The notes beneath the pieces were generated by a model. The model made no database searches and was not told where the DNA came from. It saw only the letters and a list, made by a program, of their open reading frames with translations. Shown piece by piece: positions 47,841 through 59,767 of a stretch of DNA of 64,000 nt. Each line of letters starts with the position of its first letter. The stretch's first letter is position 1. This DNA is from Leptoclinus maculatus (lineage: Eukaryota > Chordata > Actinopteri > Perciformes > Stichaeidae): positions 3,503,346 to 3,567,345 of the forward strand of contig JAVDOI010000002.1 in assembly GCA_032191485.1 (NCBI GenBank), in the 5' to 3' direction. A program made the translations under genes and the position numbers.

Positions 47841-48860
47841 TGACTGGTTTCTGCTGTGAAGCACAATGTAGCCAGTGAAGGGTTAAGTGTTTCCTTAATG
47901 CGATATCAACATTATCTTTGGATCAGTGATGGGGCAAGAACAAGTTCTCTTTTTCTATCTTATGTGGACAACGTGTCAGTTTTTTGTCATATGAGAGCTC
48001 AAGATATATTTTTTTCACCCAATTGCAAGCCAAAACGAATTGTAACTGCCTGGAGAAAATTGATTATTTTATTTTATAAAAGAAATTTGAGTAAAAAAGT
48101 CTAATAAAGTAAAAAGTCTTTTTTTATTGGAAAAACAAATGCAGCACAGGCAATATAGAACATGATATACATTATAGTACGAATTCAAAATAAAATGTAG
48201 ATAATACAAATAAATCAATAACTGGAACACAGACAGGATTTACAGACAAGGTTTGTATACAGAAGCAATAATACAAATAAAAAACATGGTGAAATATAGT
48301 ATATAAATTAAGGCTCACTTACACGCTTTTTCCAGATCTTTCGACCGCCCCATGGCCTTCTTCAACCTTTTTTTGTTTTCAATGGATTTCATAGATTCAA
48401 TTTGAGGTACATTTGATTAATAAACAGCAGCTTCAAATATTGCTTATGAATTGAAAAAAAACTAATAGTCTGAAAATGCTAAGACATGAAACTACCATAC
48501 ATTTGATTAAATTAATGTTAAATATCAGTTTCATGAATATTAGTTTAGTCAGTACATTTTTATATATTCGAATTAGGATATATTATATAGAATGCAAAGG
48601 TGAACTTCCTTAAACTTCCAATATTTGTCCAAACCTTTTTATATGCATAAAAAACCCAACAACTGTCAACAAGAATGTGAAGGGTTGAGTCTATTTAGAG
48701 TGAATAATCAGTTTTCTGTTTATGTTTGTATTAACGAAACAGAATAAAGTAACTCCAGTAAGTCTTTTAAGCTTTTTTAGTGACTTTCACTCTGTTTTTT
48801 TTAACTGAACAACTCAGGAAATGCTTCATTAAGACTTTTATTTTCAGGTTTTGTTTTCCT
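47841..48860. other. Intergenic sequence between rgl3 and the gene start at 49.0 kb
   Basis: This is AT-rich sequence without a supported exon. An 82-codon frame at 47856-48104 has no recognisable features and no splice context. I see nothing else. Confidence 0.4.
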
Positions 48861-48864
48861 GCTT

Positions 48865-49039
48865 CACATGACGTCACTGACCCCTACTGTCGCTCGCGCG
48901 TGGTGCACCGCTGCCTGTTTCTTTGACGTGTTTTAAACACTTAAAACTGTGGACAGCGCTGATATTAATGTAAAATAAATGTAACGTCGTGGACTAATCT
49001 TCCGACAACGGCGTTGTCCTCGCCAGCAAAGACCCAACG
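48865..49039 (+). promoter_or_regulatory. Promoter-like CpG-rich region with a CRE
   Basis: A perfect CRE (TGACGTCA, 48869-48876) is followed by CG-rich sequence (ctgtcgctcgcgcgtggtgc) and a leader-like stretch to the ATG at 49040. This fits a TATA-less promoter of the downstream gene. Confidence 0.5.
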
Positions 49040-49082
49040 ATGTCCTCGAGACAGACACGGGGACACGGACTGCTCCTCAAAG
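49040..49082 (+). CDS. Putative first coding exon of an unrecognised gene
   Basis: ATG at 49040 (context cccaacgATGt, A at -3) encodes MSSRQTRGHGLLLK and then one base before a strong donor (CAAAG|gtaaga). The Arg-rich, uncharged-acid-free start with a Leu cluster could be a mitochondrial or membrane-targeting N-terminus, but that is a guess. The gene would run past a long first intron on the + strand. I do not recognise it, and it could also be an untranslated exon. Confidence 0.4.
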
Positions 49083-49826
49083 GTAAGACACCGCGCTAGC
49101 CGCCTCTAACTAAGCTAGCTAATTCAAAACGAAGGTACAGTGGCTAAATTAGTCCACCTCATATTTACAAAACTCTCCACAGTGAAAGTGTATTAAACAT
49201 CGCCACAAGATGGCGTCAGAGAGCCGTCTGCTCAGCCACAGGCGGGTTAATTCCCCAATAAACTGTAATGACATCGAGACGCCACGCGGGAGCAGTAGCA
49301 TGTTAGCAGTGGTAGCTAACTCGGCTAGCTCTGAACACACGTTTGGTTCCGTATGGAAGTAAAAGTGCTGCGGTGGCTTTAAACACCACAGAGGTATGCC
49401 AGGACCTCAAGGTCCCGATTAATTCCGTCAAACCTGTATGTGAAGTTGGCTTTTGAATGGAGGGGAATTTATTAGCCTGTCTCTTTTATAAATAGAAAAC
49501 ATAATAACATTTTCATGGACCAAGTCCAGCAGCTGCTCGGATGATCTGCGCAGTAGAAGACTGACCCAGAGAGAATCTGTCCTCTATCGAGTGCTGCCGG
49601 CCCATCCAGCCACTCAGTGCACTTGGCTGCAGTAGGTGCACACTCAGCAGATGGATATGGGTTTGAATTCATTAGGTTCGAACCTGCCTTGTGGTGTGTG
49701 TGTGTGTGTGAGTGAGTGAGAGAGAGAGAGGGGGGATGCTCAGGTCAGCAGTTCTGGAGGAGAAAAAGTACACTGCCCCTCGTCTCATACTTTCTCATGT
49801 ATTATGTATGCCTGGGATGTCCGGTC

Positions 49827-49828
<2 letters not shown>

Positions 49829-49859
<31 letters not shown>

Positions 49860-49860
49860 C
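49829..49860. repeat. (GT)n(GC)n microsatellite
   Basis: GT repeats run into a short GC alternation. It is a pure alternating purine-pyrimidine tract with Z-DNA potential. Confidence 0.85.
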
Positions 49861-50480
49861 TGCACGTAGCCTCGGAAGTGCACACCCGTATCACTGCCGC
49901 CCTTACAGCCCTGAGGGATCCACGAACGAGACGTTCAAGGTCTTATCCGCCACAGGAAATCGGTGCCAAGCCGGTCTCTTAATGAGGACTGATGAGAGGA
50001 GGAGTTTGGTTGTCAATATAATCGACGGCCTTCACCTCTGTTGACCCGAGAGTGTTTGAGGAAGTCGGGGACGTTTCGGTTCGCGGTCGCTTGCATTCTT
50101 GAGCTTGTGGTGAGGTCAGAAGTTATTTCCGCGCCTGTCTCGGGCCTCTTTAGGGTTTTGTTTCCTCTTAAATGTGATCTTCATGGGGGTCACGTAATAT
50201 TGAAATTCTGGGTTAGAAGGAAGCGCGTGAGGACGCTTCGCTCGTAGCTTTTCCATTGGAGGTCACGACCCTCAAGTTCTCTACTGCCACCGGTCTGAAG
50301 TGTAAGCAGAGGCTCTGTTGTAATGTTTTGGTTGTTTCGCAACCACGCTGATTGTGCACATGTGTGTGCGCGGAGTCTGCAAATATGTTAGGCAACAGCT
50401 TCCCCTGATCTCTGCTCGACCCCCCCCCCCCCCGTGGAGGAGAGAGGCAAAAGGTGTGTCGGCAGCTTACGTGTGCGTCC

Positions 50481-50481
50481 G

Positions 50482-50516
<35 letters not shown>

Positions 50517-50577
50517 GTCAGTGAGTTACTGCCATGTTTTCAACAACCTATATATATATATATATATACGCTACACA
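50481..50577. repeat. (GT)n array followed by a short (TA)n array
   Basis: GT repeats occupy about 50481-50514, and a TA array occupies about 50551-50568, separated by about 35 bp of unique sequence. Confidence 0.85.
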
Positions 50578-50673
50578 TGTTCCAGTGGCTGCAAAAGCTG
50601 TAACAAAGCATCAACACTAGCTCTGCACACTGTTAAACCTCGTTCCCCGTTCTCAGAAGAGGAAGGTACTGGA

Positions 50674-50712
50674 CCCCCCCCCCCCCCCCCCCCCCCCCCA
50701 CACACACACACA
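50674..50712. repeat. Poly-C tract joined to (CA)n
   Basis: About 26 consecutive C (50674-50699) are followed by CA repeats. It is the longest C homopolymer in the window. Confidence 0.9.
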
Positions 50713-52571
50713 GAAAAATAAATCACACTACTATATACTATCTATACCAACATTGAATCAGCATGACACCCCTTGATATTCTTGGCAGGGTGCAAATTGG
50801 TTGTGCCATATGCGCACAGACTCGTGCATTATGCATGAGGGGCTAAATATGACTCCCCACCTCGATGCAGACATTTATGTGTTTAAATCTACGTACAGAT
50901 GTCTGGCCGCCCACGTGACTCATTCACGGCTGACATGGACGTGGGGATGTTGATTTGACGATCTTTCTTCCTCTCCAGACGTAAGCGTTGCCACGAAGCG
51001 GCTCCCTCGGCACGCACCGGCAGCTCACATGTGGAGCCGGAGCAGTTATATTGCTCTATTTTGAGATTTTTAATCACACGATTTCCACATTTACATCAGT
51101 GCTAATGAGGTGCTGCTGCTTCTCTCTGCGTGGTTTTTATCACTCATTTGACTGCAAAGCTTCACCCGTCCTTAGAAACTATAGGGGGAAGTATTTCAAC
51201 AGTGTGAATCATGATCTTTGTATCTTCAAGCTATTCAAAACTGATGTTGATATATTTTTTTTATTTTATTTCTTTGTGCTCAGTAAAGACGTGAGATTCT
51301 GCCTTTTGGCTGTTGAATCCGGAGGCTTCATTCATTCCCAGAGGACAGACGGTGTCACCTGTGTGAGGCTAAGATTTATTACACTCTGCTGTCCATCATC
51401 ACGATCGTAATCTTCGAGTTAAGTAGTTCCCAAAAAATGTCTACCTCACATCCCATTCTGATGAATGGGATGTTTGACATAGCTCTATTTATTGAATGCT
51501 TACTGTCAGCATATTAAACTTATATTTGATTCAACAAAAGTGTGTCACACACATATACAGCACCTTGCATTCCCGTTAGTTTTCTGTATAATGTGTGCTT
51601 CATTCTTTCATGCCACTGTGTATTGTTATGACATACGGGCAAGAGAACCATAAGTCAATGAGAACAGAGACAGTCATACTTTCTTATTAGTAATTATTAA
51701 ATATCTTTGGCAGTGCATGCTTATCCAGTCAAAAGAGCTGAAGTGAGCCAGTTTTCGGCTCAAGAGGCTCTGCTCTTTTGACTCGTCTCTGAGATGCGTC
51801 CTCCGTGTTCCGGCCAATCAGGAGAGACTTCATTATCTCCTCGCTCACTTGGAGGAGAGCTTAATGTCTGTACTTTTCCTATTTGCTCTGCTTTAGTGCG
51901 TGTGTTTTTCTGCGGTATCGAGTGTTTTTTTTTTTTCCCGCAGCTGTGTGTCATGCGCACTCCCATGTCCGTGTGCGTGTCCGTGTGCATGTGCATGTCC
52001 GTGCCTGCGTGTCTATTTTTAGACGCTTGGCCGTCCTCGCCTGCGTTACCTTAATGGATGGAGGTTTGTGTGTGAATGGAGATGTGTGCAGCGCTTCGGC
52101 CTCCTCCAGCGTGAGTCACCTCAGTGACGTGTTTCAGTCACTGGCATGGCAGGCCCAAGCACATGGCAACACACTCCCTGCCTTCACATTCCGCCCTTCC
52201 CCTCCCCCCCCCCCCCCCCCCCCTTCTCTCTCCCACTCTCTCGTCCAGCTTTTGCAGCCTTTTAGCCTTTTAGCAAGAACCCACACCCATTTCCTCAGCT
52301 CTCTGCCTGTTGCTTCACAGACAATGGCAGCCATTATTCCCCCGGTTTAAGTACCTGTCGATAACCTAGTTTCTCTTGGAGAAAACAACACGCTGGAGGC
52401 AGGAGACGAGCTGTTCTTTTGTTTTTCCCCCTTTCACGCAATTAATGTGAGGCACAGTTTGTTCTATTGCTGGGGGGACTTCTCATCGCCTCTGTTGCAA
52501 CGTGAGCTCAATGTAAACACGTCCGAACTGCTCATGCCTCGGCTGCTATTAATAAAGATCTGTCTGTGCAG

Positions 52572-52665
52572 GACTTTTATCACAAATTCCTGCAGGGCTT
52601 TTGGAAGCGGCAGGGCTTCTCAGAAAAAGAGGTGAACGAGGACCGCATTGGAGGTCAAATCAAAT
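52572..52665 (+). CDS. Candidate internal exon of the same unrecognised gene
   Basis: It is flanked by a good acceptor (ctgtctgtgcag) and donor (CAAAT|gtaagc). In frame 0 it encodes DFYHKFLQGFWKRQGFSEKE then VNEDRIGGQIK, a plausible soluble-protein segment. The phase does not fit a direct join to the 49040 exon (phase 1 against 0), so another exon would be needed between them, or the exon belongs to a different start. I cannot name it. Confidence 0.35.
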
Positions 52666-53358
52666 GTAAGCCTCTCAACCTGCAAATGTTCTTTGTAAAC
52701 TCACAACAGCTACTAGGGTTCCCAGACGTTAACAAAGACCATCGCCCTCGCGGTTATTTGCTCAAGGCTTCAGGGTGACTGTCATTCAGCAGTGAAGTGG
52801 TTGAACAAGCACGGCCATATACTGTAAACCGTCATCGCCATCATTACATGAGAGGGTCATAACAACCTGGCTTTACAGGTTCAGTGACCCACATGCACAC
52901 CCAAGTGAAATCCCAGCTTAGCCCGTCTTTGTCACTCGCAGAAGCCTTCTGGAAACGCAGCCTTCATGTTTACCACCGGTTTAGTCTTCTTTGTCGTCCC
53001 CCCCCCCCCCCCCCCGTGTCGGTCGTAACGCGCCGCACGAGCTATTTTCTTCTGACGCGTCTCAATCCTCACAGGGCTCTACAATTCACTTTCATTCGCG
53101 TTCAATTCTTGTCGTCTCACTTTGGGGATTTGTCGCCTCGTCTGCGACCGTCACACTTCCAATAAACCTGTTGAATGGAAGCTACTGGCACATAATGCCG
53201 CCTTGGCAGACAGCGTGGCGCGTTAACAATGGTGGAGCTTAAGGCGGCACACTTTAACACAGCATGTAACCGCAGATACAGACGGCAGCTGATACTGCAG
53301 ATCCCCTCCGTCCATTTTACTCCCCACCTGCTAACCCGACCACCTCTGTGCATGTATA

Positions 53359-53392
<34 letters not shown>
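53359..53392. repeat. (GT)n microsatellite
   Basis: A near-pure GT array of about 34 bp. Confidence 0.9.
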
Positions 53393-53396
<4 letters not shown>

Positions 53397-54119
53397 AGGG
53401 CTGCATTACGCAACCGCCCGCCTCGGCCCCAGTAAAGGTGTTACTGTTACACGTTGTGTGCCGACCGCATGTGAGCAACCACTCACATGGGGCCGGCTGG
53501 TTGCTTCCCCACCTCCAGGTGTTTGGCTTAGTGGAAGGATTGAGTGGCGAGGAGGAGCAGGGAGGCCCTTTGTGTAAACTGACTCCTCTGCTGCCGCTGT
53601 GTATGCTTTTAGCACACTTCTGCCTCTTTCCTGTCCGTCTGCATCAAGACTTTATGTGCAGCTTTTGGTCGACCTGCAGTGACTTGATTTCTCGGGCTTC
53701 TGTTATCTTACCTTCAGCAGTTCATTCCGAACACGCGGTAACGCCCGCTCGTTCGAAAGCTGAACACTTCTTTCGTCTTTGATCCAAGTTATGTCATTGT
53801 TGATTCTGTTATCAGGACATCGAGGTAATAATTAACCAGCTGACTCGAGGAGAAACTCCAGACTTTGGCAGACAGCACAACAGTGATTATACATCTGTAC
53901 CACTTTCTAACAAGGCACCCTTTGTTAAGGGTTATAATGATATGATGAATAATCTAATGGCTTTAATAAAGATATATAAATCATTTTATAAAGCTTTAAA
54001 GATCAGTTATAAGAAGTGATTAAGAACAATATATGGGATGACGGGTTGTATAGTAATAGTCAGCTACTTCCAATTATCGTTATTCATAATATATCAATCT
54101 GTTAATTATTTTCTACAGT

Positions 54120-54515
54120 TTATTATTATTATTATTAAGACAAAAAGAAGTCTGGTTGTATAGAAGTCTATGATAAAATGACTCGACTTCTCTCTTGATT
54201 TATGATCTCAGTAAACATTGTAAACATGAGTTTATGGTCTCAATCTCTAGTTTCAAGTCTTCTTCAATACAGCATGATGTTCATTTAGTCAACAGAGTCA
54301 AACAGACCATAAAGCAGGGGATGTTTTAAGGCGGGGCTACCTTGTGATTGACAGGTCGCTACCACGGCGTTGTCCGGTCTAAGAGTTGTCCTTAGCTCCA
54401 CCCTCTCGTTTCACCTCTGGTTCCAAAAACCAAGATGGCGACGAAAATCGTAGTCCACTAACCAATAGGTGACGTCACCGTGATTCATCCACTTCCTATA
54501 TACAGTGCATGGTCA
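54120..54515 (-). repeat. Dispersed repeat, minus copy
   Basis: It matches the 56465-56945 copy in direct orientation through 'gatttatgatctcagtaaac attg' and neighbours on one strand and reverse orientation overall, sharing 'cattgtaaacatgagtttat', 'ggtctcaatctctagtttca', 'catgatgttcatttagt' and the 'ccacttcctatatacagt' end. It has no coding content. Confidence 0.65.
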
Positions 54516-55462
54516 CAGCTTATGCATTTTAACAATGATTACTTCTATGTGAAAGGCTGTTAGTGACAAACCCACAGCTTCATACTGTCCTCTTGTTCAT
54601 TGTTTCGGTTGTATGTACTTTACTATTGTGGTTCACTCTCACGGCTCTTATCAGGGTTTTTGGATGCAGCAGGCAGCTGTTTACAGCGAACAAGCTATAA
54701 AAAACCCACACTGTACACTACCTGCCCAGCACCACACAGAAGACAGACAAAGTTATCAACTAGCTGGTGAAAATAGTTTCCAACATTCAACATTTAGCAG
54801 CCGAAGAGCCAGATGTTTATCTCAGGAGCTGGTGGAGACCAAAACTGAGCTAAGAGGAGAATGAATATTGAACTTACATTCATCAGGTGGCCAGAAACAA
54901 ATGATTTTAAATGAAACCTTGTATTGCTCCACATCTGTTGAATGTGTTAATGGGCACACTAACAAGTTCACCACATCACCTTTAAAGAGTGATCACTTGT
55001 TAGTGTTGTGGTTAAAGATCTCTTTCTGTAGCTTTAAATGATACAAGTAATAGCTTATTTATTTGAACATTAATAGTGAAATCTGATGTTCACTTTCTTT
55101 TTCGACAATCAATCTCTAAGTTATAATACACCCAGCAAGGCATTTACGATGTTCGGTGGTTAATGCTCCTTGCATAGCTTGACCAGCTGTTGCACTCCGC
55201 CGTGCTCCTGTTGTCTTTAGTTGTTTGTGTCGGATGTTAGTGTGCATTGCTTACAGGTATATCTGCGGTTGTGTGGTTTTACGGGGGGGGGGGGGACTTC
55301 AAGTCACTTGAACCAGGATGGCTCGAGACAGATGGATAGGCCTGTTGTCACTAATCCACTGTATGAGGTAATGGAGTTAGCCTGTGTTTGTGCACTCCTT
55401 CCCTGCCACTCCTGACTTACTGACTGACCTACTTAACCAACAACTCACGTGGCACCAAAGTG

Positions 55463-55466
<4 letters not shown>

Positions 55467-55499
<33 letters not shown>

Positions 55500-55680
55500 T
55501 TACTGGTTCTTTCCCAGAAGCGTAAGGGACTGACAGATACTGTATGTGTGTGTGTGTGTGTGCGCTTTGGTCACACTGCCACTCCTGCTGCTACTAGTAT
55601 AAATGTTTGTTGGTTTGTTGAGATGTGACCCTGATTTGATCATTAATAAACTCCATGGGTGTGTGCTTTGTCGTTGGATT

Positions 55681-55706
<26 letters not shown>
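55467..55706. repeat. Cluster of CA and GT arrays
   Basis: A CA array at about 55467-55498 is followed by GT arrays at about 55543-55561 and 55681-55706. Nothing coding is seen between them. Confidence 0.85.
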
Positions 55707-55711
<5 letters not shown>

Positions 55712-56464
55712 ATGAGTAAGTTTGCTCAGTGATTCATTTGTTCATAATTACCATAATAAACTAGGACAGGAGTACAATCTTACTAATACGAATGCTGACA
55801 TACATTGTTTTGTCCATGTTGTCTGTACCTTTTTGTTTGTAATATAAAGAAGGTGTTGAGTACAATGAGTACAAGCCAGAGTGGGTATTATTAGCAGCTA
55901 GGTACCTAGTTACCACCACTCATAAATAATGCTAATAAAGTGGAACTGGAAGTAAAATAGTCAGGAAATGGTACAAGGTTACAATTAGCTCTAAGTACAT
56001 AGCTCCACATAGAAGGTGTGTGTGTGTGTGTCTCTCTAAACCTGTTGACTCTGAGCAACCGTAAGGAATGGTTTGACCTAGATAGATGGGTTGTTTCTTT
56101 GAGTCGTGTCCTGCCGATATGTTGGCAACGGTGGATATTGCTATTATCTATAATTATTCGTAAAGTTTAATCTGCAAAATGTACTGCCAATGTCAAACTA
56201 TAATGTTGATCAACCTTTGATCAACCTTTATTGACATATTTCACTGGAACCACTCTTGTGACACCTCATGGTGGCCCTGGAGGAACGATACCCGCGTTCG
56301 ATCCTCTTGTACCCAGATCTGGGGAAAAACCAGGCGGTCTTCGCTTTGATGTGGCGTGCGATTGGCCCACTACAACCCATTCAGTCTATGGTGTGGTGAA
56401 GTCAAGCGCAGTGGTTTCGACGAAGTTGGCGGATGAGTGCCGAGATACAAATGTGTTGGTGCCA

Positions 56465-56945
56465 TTTTACCATAGACTGTATATCAGAAGTGGATGTAGT
56501 TGTGTGTCACCCATTGGTTTGTGGAATGCGGCTTTGAAGCCCAGAGTTCAGCACTTATGTTGTCGCCATCTTGTTTTTTTGCAACTAGTGGACGGAAGTG
56601 ACCCTATTTGAACAGCAGATGAGTGACATAGATATGCCGTATACAGCTTGTCAATCACAAGGTAGCATACTACTGCTTTATTTTCCTCTAAATGGACCAT
56701 AATTTACTAAATGAACATCATGCTATTTTGAAGAAGACTTGAAACTAGAGATTGAGACCATAAACTCATGTTTACAATGTTTACTGAGGTAATAAATCAA
56801 GAGAGAAGTCGAGTCATTTTCCCATAGATTTCTATACAATCAGACTTCTTTTTACAACCAGAGGAGTCGCCCCCTGCTGACCAGTAGATAGAATGCACTT
56901 TTGCATTGGCTTCACTTTTCAGACCCGGGGGTTGCTGCCTGCATT
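56465..56945 (+). repeat. Dispersed repeat, plus copy
   Basis: It begins 'ccatagactgtatatcagaa gtgg', contains 'caatcacaaggtagcatact', 'ataaactcatgtttacaatg' and 'agtcgccccctgctgaccag', and ends 'cacttttcagacccgggggt'. This matches my memory of a widespread teleost MITE/SINE-like repeat. The 54.1 kb copy is its inverted partner and 12.5 kb holds a fragment. Confidence 0.7.
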
Positions 56946-57089
56946 TTACGCAACTGGATGCTGTCGTTCACATGATGAGTATCGAATGATATAGAAACAA
57001 ATAGTTATCAATTTAAGTGCTTTATTGGTATTGGTATCACTTTAAGCCTTCACAGTTAGTATATAGATCCAGATTGATTTAAATGGGGT

Positions 57090-58065
57090 TAAATTGATGA
57101 CATTTCACCAATCTTTTATGTACTTTACACATGAAGTCCTTTGACGGCATAACAAACCCACTGACACCTTCACCTTTCCATAAACCAAAACTGTTTTCAC
57201 AGATTTATCGAAAAGTCCTTGTGCCCTCTTTATTTCTTTAATATTTCTTATCCACACGAAACAAGGACTTGTGTCTGTTCACCAAGGTCCTACGTGTTGC
57301 TACAAAGACGATACATATAACATTGTCTTTGTACGCAAAGATATTTAGAGAGAGAGAGAGAGAGGGCTCTCTCTCTTTTCTCTGACTCTCATTGTTTATG
57401 TGTCATCATTAGAGAAGGAGACAATCATCTGAGGTCTAAATAACTGAACTAAAAACAGAGGACCTGCTGCAGTGACACTCTTATTGTTTGAGGGAATAAA
57501 AGTGGGTTCATGAAGCTGGAATCTAGCAACCGGCAGGAGACCCAGACCGTAATGCTGGGCCCGCTGGAGGGGAAGGAAGGCACAGGAAGGCCAGAACCAG
57601 AACTGAGCGGGGACTGACTTAGAATCTGAGGTTTTCTAAAGGGACTCTGGTGCTTGGAAACACTTCCACTTTCGTCCACAGTGTACGCCAAAATCAAGTT
57701 CCTTGTAGTAGCTTTTATGAAATCAATTAATCTTTTATTACTTGTAATTTTAGACGTTTGCTAACGTGTGAATGTGTGTGTGTGTGTTAGATGTAGGTGT
57801 CATTTCACTGTAATCGGTGGTCAGTAAAAAACAGTAATAACGGTGATAATCGTCTTTCTTGGTTATCTAATATTAATGTATTTCAAAAGTCATTTATTAC
57901 TTCATGATAATAATCCTGTAAAAATGATTCAAACTTGAGCCTCATGACATTTCACCTATCTTTTGAATATTTCGTCTGTGCGAGCCGTTTGCATAACAGA
58001 CCCACTGAAAACCAAATTGCCAAACAAAGACATTTTTACTTATTTCACAAGAAGCCGCTGCGCCC
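57090..58065 (+). repeat. Diverged direct repeat pair
   Basis: About 57096-57235 and about 57945-58065 share 'atgacatttcacc.atctttt', 'gcataac.aacccactga' and 'aagcc/aagtccttgtgcccc'-like ends. They are about 850 bp apart in the same orientation. Confidence 0.5.
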
Positions 58066-58549
58066 CCAGTATTACTGCAGATGTCTGCGTAAACAATGAC
58101 CGCTTGTTTTTTGGACCAGGAAGAGACATGAGAGCGACGGAGAGAAGAAGAGCATGTGATAGAGAGTGATGGTGAGCTACAGAGACATGGACTGAGGTAC
58201 AAGGCCCGTCTTTGTCTGGGAGCTAATGCCGGGCTGGCACAATAAACCAGATCCACATGGAGGCCTGTGAGGAATTCGGGCTCACGGCCCAGTCCTTTTG
58301 TCTGCGGCAGGAAGGCCAACGCCACTATGTGGCGGGATAACGCGTCCTAAAACATGTCAGTCAGCAGGACACTCTCCCACACCTGCGTCCATTATGTGTT
58401 CATATGGGTCCCACTAGAGCTAGAGGGGACATCCCTGCTAGATTCCTACTTACTCCTATCTGAAGACTTTTAACTTTTTATCTTTATGAGTTTTATTTTT
58501 CTTCATCGTGGCTCTTTAGACGGCAATCTTGACGTGTTGCCAGGTTGGT

Positions 58550-58790
58550 CGATACTTTGGTCCAGGCTGAAAAGTCTCTACGACTATTGGATGGTTTTTC
58601 CGTGAAATGTGATCTCGACGTCCACGGTGCCCCAAAGATGTATCTCATTTATTTTGGTGACCCCCTAACTTCTCCTCTAGATCCACCAGAGGGTTGAGAC
58701 TTTTTTTTACCAACAATTTTAGATGGATTGGCATGTAATTTGGCACACACATTCATGTTCATCTGGCTAAAAAAAATAAGTGAGGCCCCA
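58550..58790 (+). repeat. Dispersed teleost repeat fragment
   Basis: The phrases 'cgactattggatggtttttc', 'ttggtgaccccctaacttct', 'gatggattggcatgtaattt' and 'ggcacacacattcatgttc' belong to the same repeat type as 27410-27850. Confidence 0.5.
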
Positions 58791-59733
58791 AAACTGCTCC
58801 TTTCTGATCATACCCTGCGACCCAACCTTCCAATATGGCCGACTAACCGAGGTGTGTCTGTACGAACTCTTTAGGCCAGTCTCACCCGGCATTCGTAGCT
58901 ATACCTACGAAAAATAACGTACCGTAGTTCGTTGGTATCCCACACAATGATGATGTATGTTATCCACGTAATCATGAACGAGGAAGTATAAAGACCGCAC
59001 AAGCCCACACAACCAGCAGTCTCTCAGCCAGGACTCCGCTGTTCGTTCCCCGTGTGAAACGAGAAGTCGAATGTTGGTCACGTAACTTGGTCAATTTAGT
59101 TACGGCACTTCTGTGGTTATTTATATGCAATCAATGATCTTTGCCTCAACCTAACAAAGTAGTTTTGTTGCCTAAAAAGAGTTGTTTCCTGTGAAGACCG
59201 CATGCATTTAACGAGCGCAAATTGACACGCGTTGCTGGACTTTCGTAGGAAGAAACGCGCAAAAAATCAGGAGTAACTTTTCGTGAGTTGTCATACGAAC
59301 CGTCGTATGAGGAAACGTTGAACTCTTACATGATTTCAACCAGAGGGTGCAGGACCAGAAAGATCACGGCCTGCAGACAGAAGTTACTTCACTGCAACAC
59401 AAACGACTAGAAGGAGAACCCTCCCCGTCTGTCCTAGTAATACATTCCTCCTAAACTACAACAGTCTGTGTGCGGATTATGTTTGTTGTTTGTGTGCATG
59501 TTTTTGTTCTCTCGGGCAAGAATTCAGCCAGGGTGTCCACAGTGTGGCTTTGACCTCTGACCCTGTTAGGAGATCTTCTTCTTCTTCTGACACCTGATCC
59601 CTAAAACAATCTGACACAAGGCTCTCTGGAATGTCCGCTCGCCGTCCTCTCAGGTCTCGACTCACCTGAGGCCCGGCGTCCGCCGCTTTGTGACAAACCG
59701 GATTGAACTGGACGAGAAACCAGGTTCAGTGGC

Positions 59734-59736
59734 GGT

Positions 59737-59761
<25 letters not shown>
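59734..59761. repeat. (GT)n microsatellite
   Basis: A GT array of about 28 bp continues into a degenerate GAGA/GTGT stretch. Confidence 0.85.
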
Positions 59762-59767
<6 letters not shown>

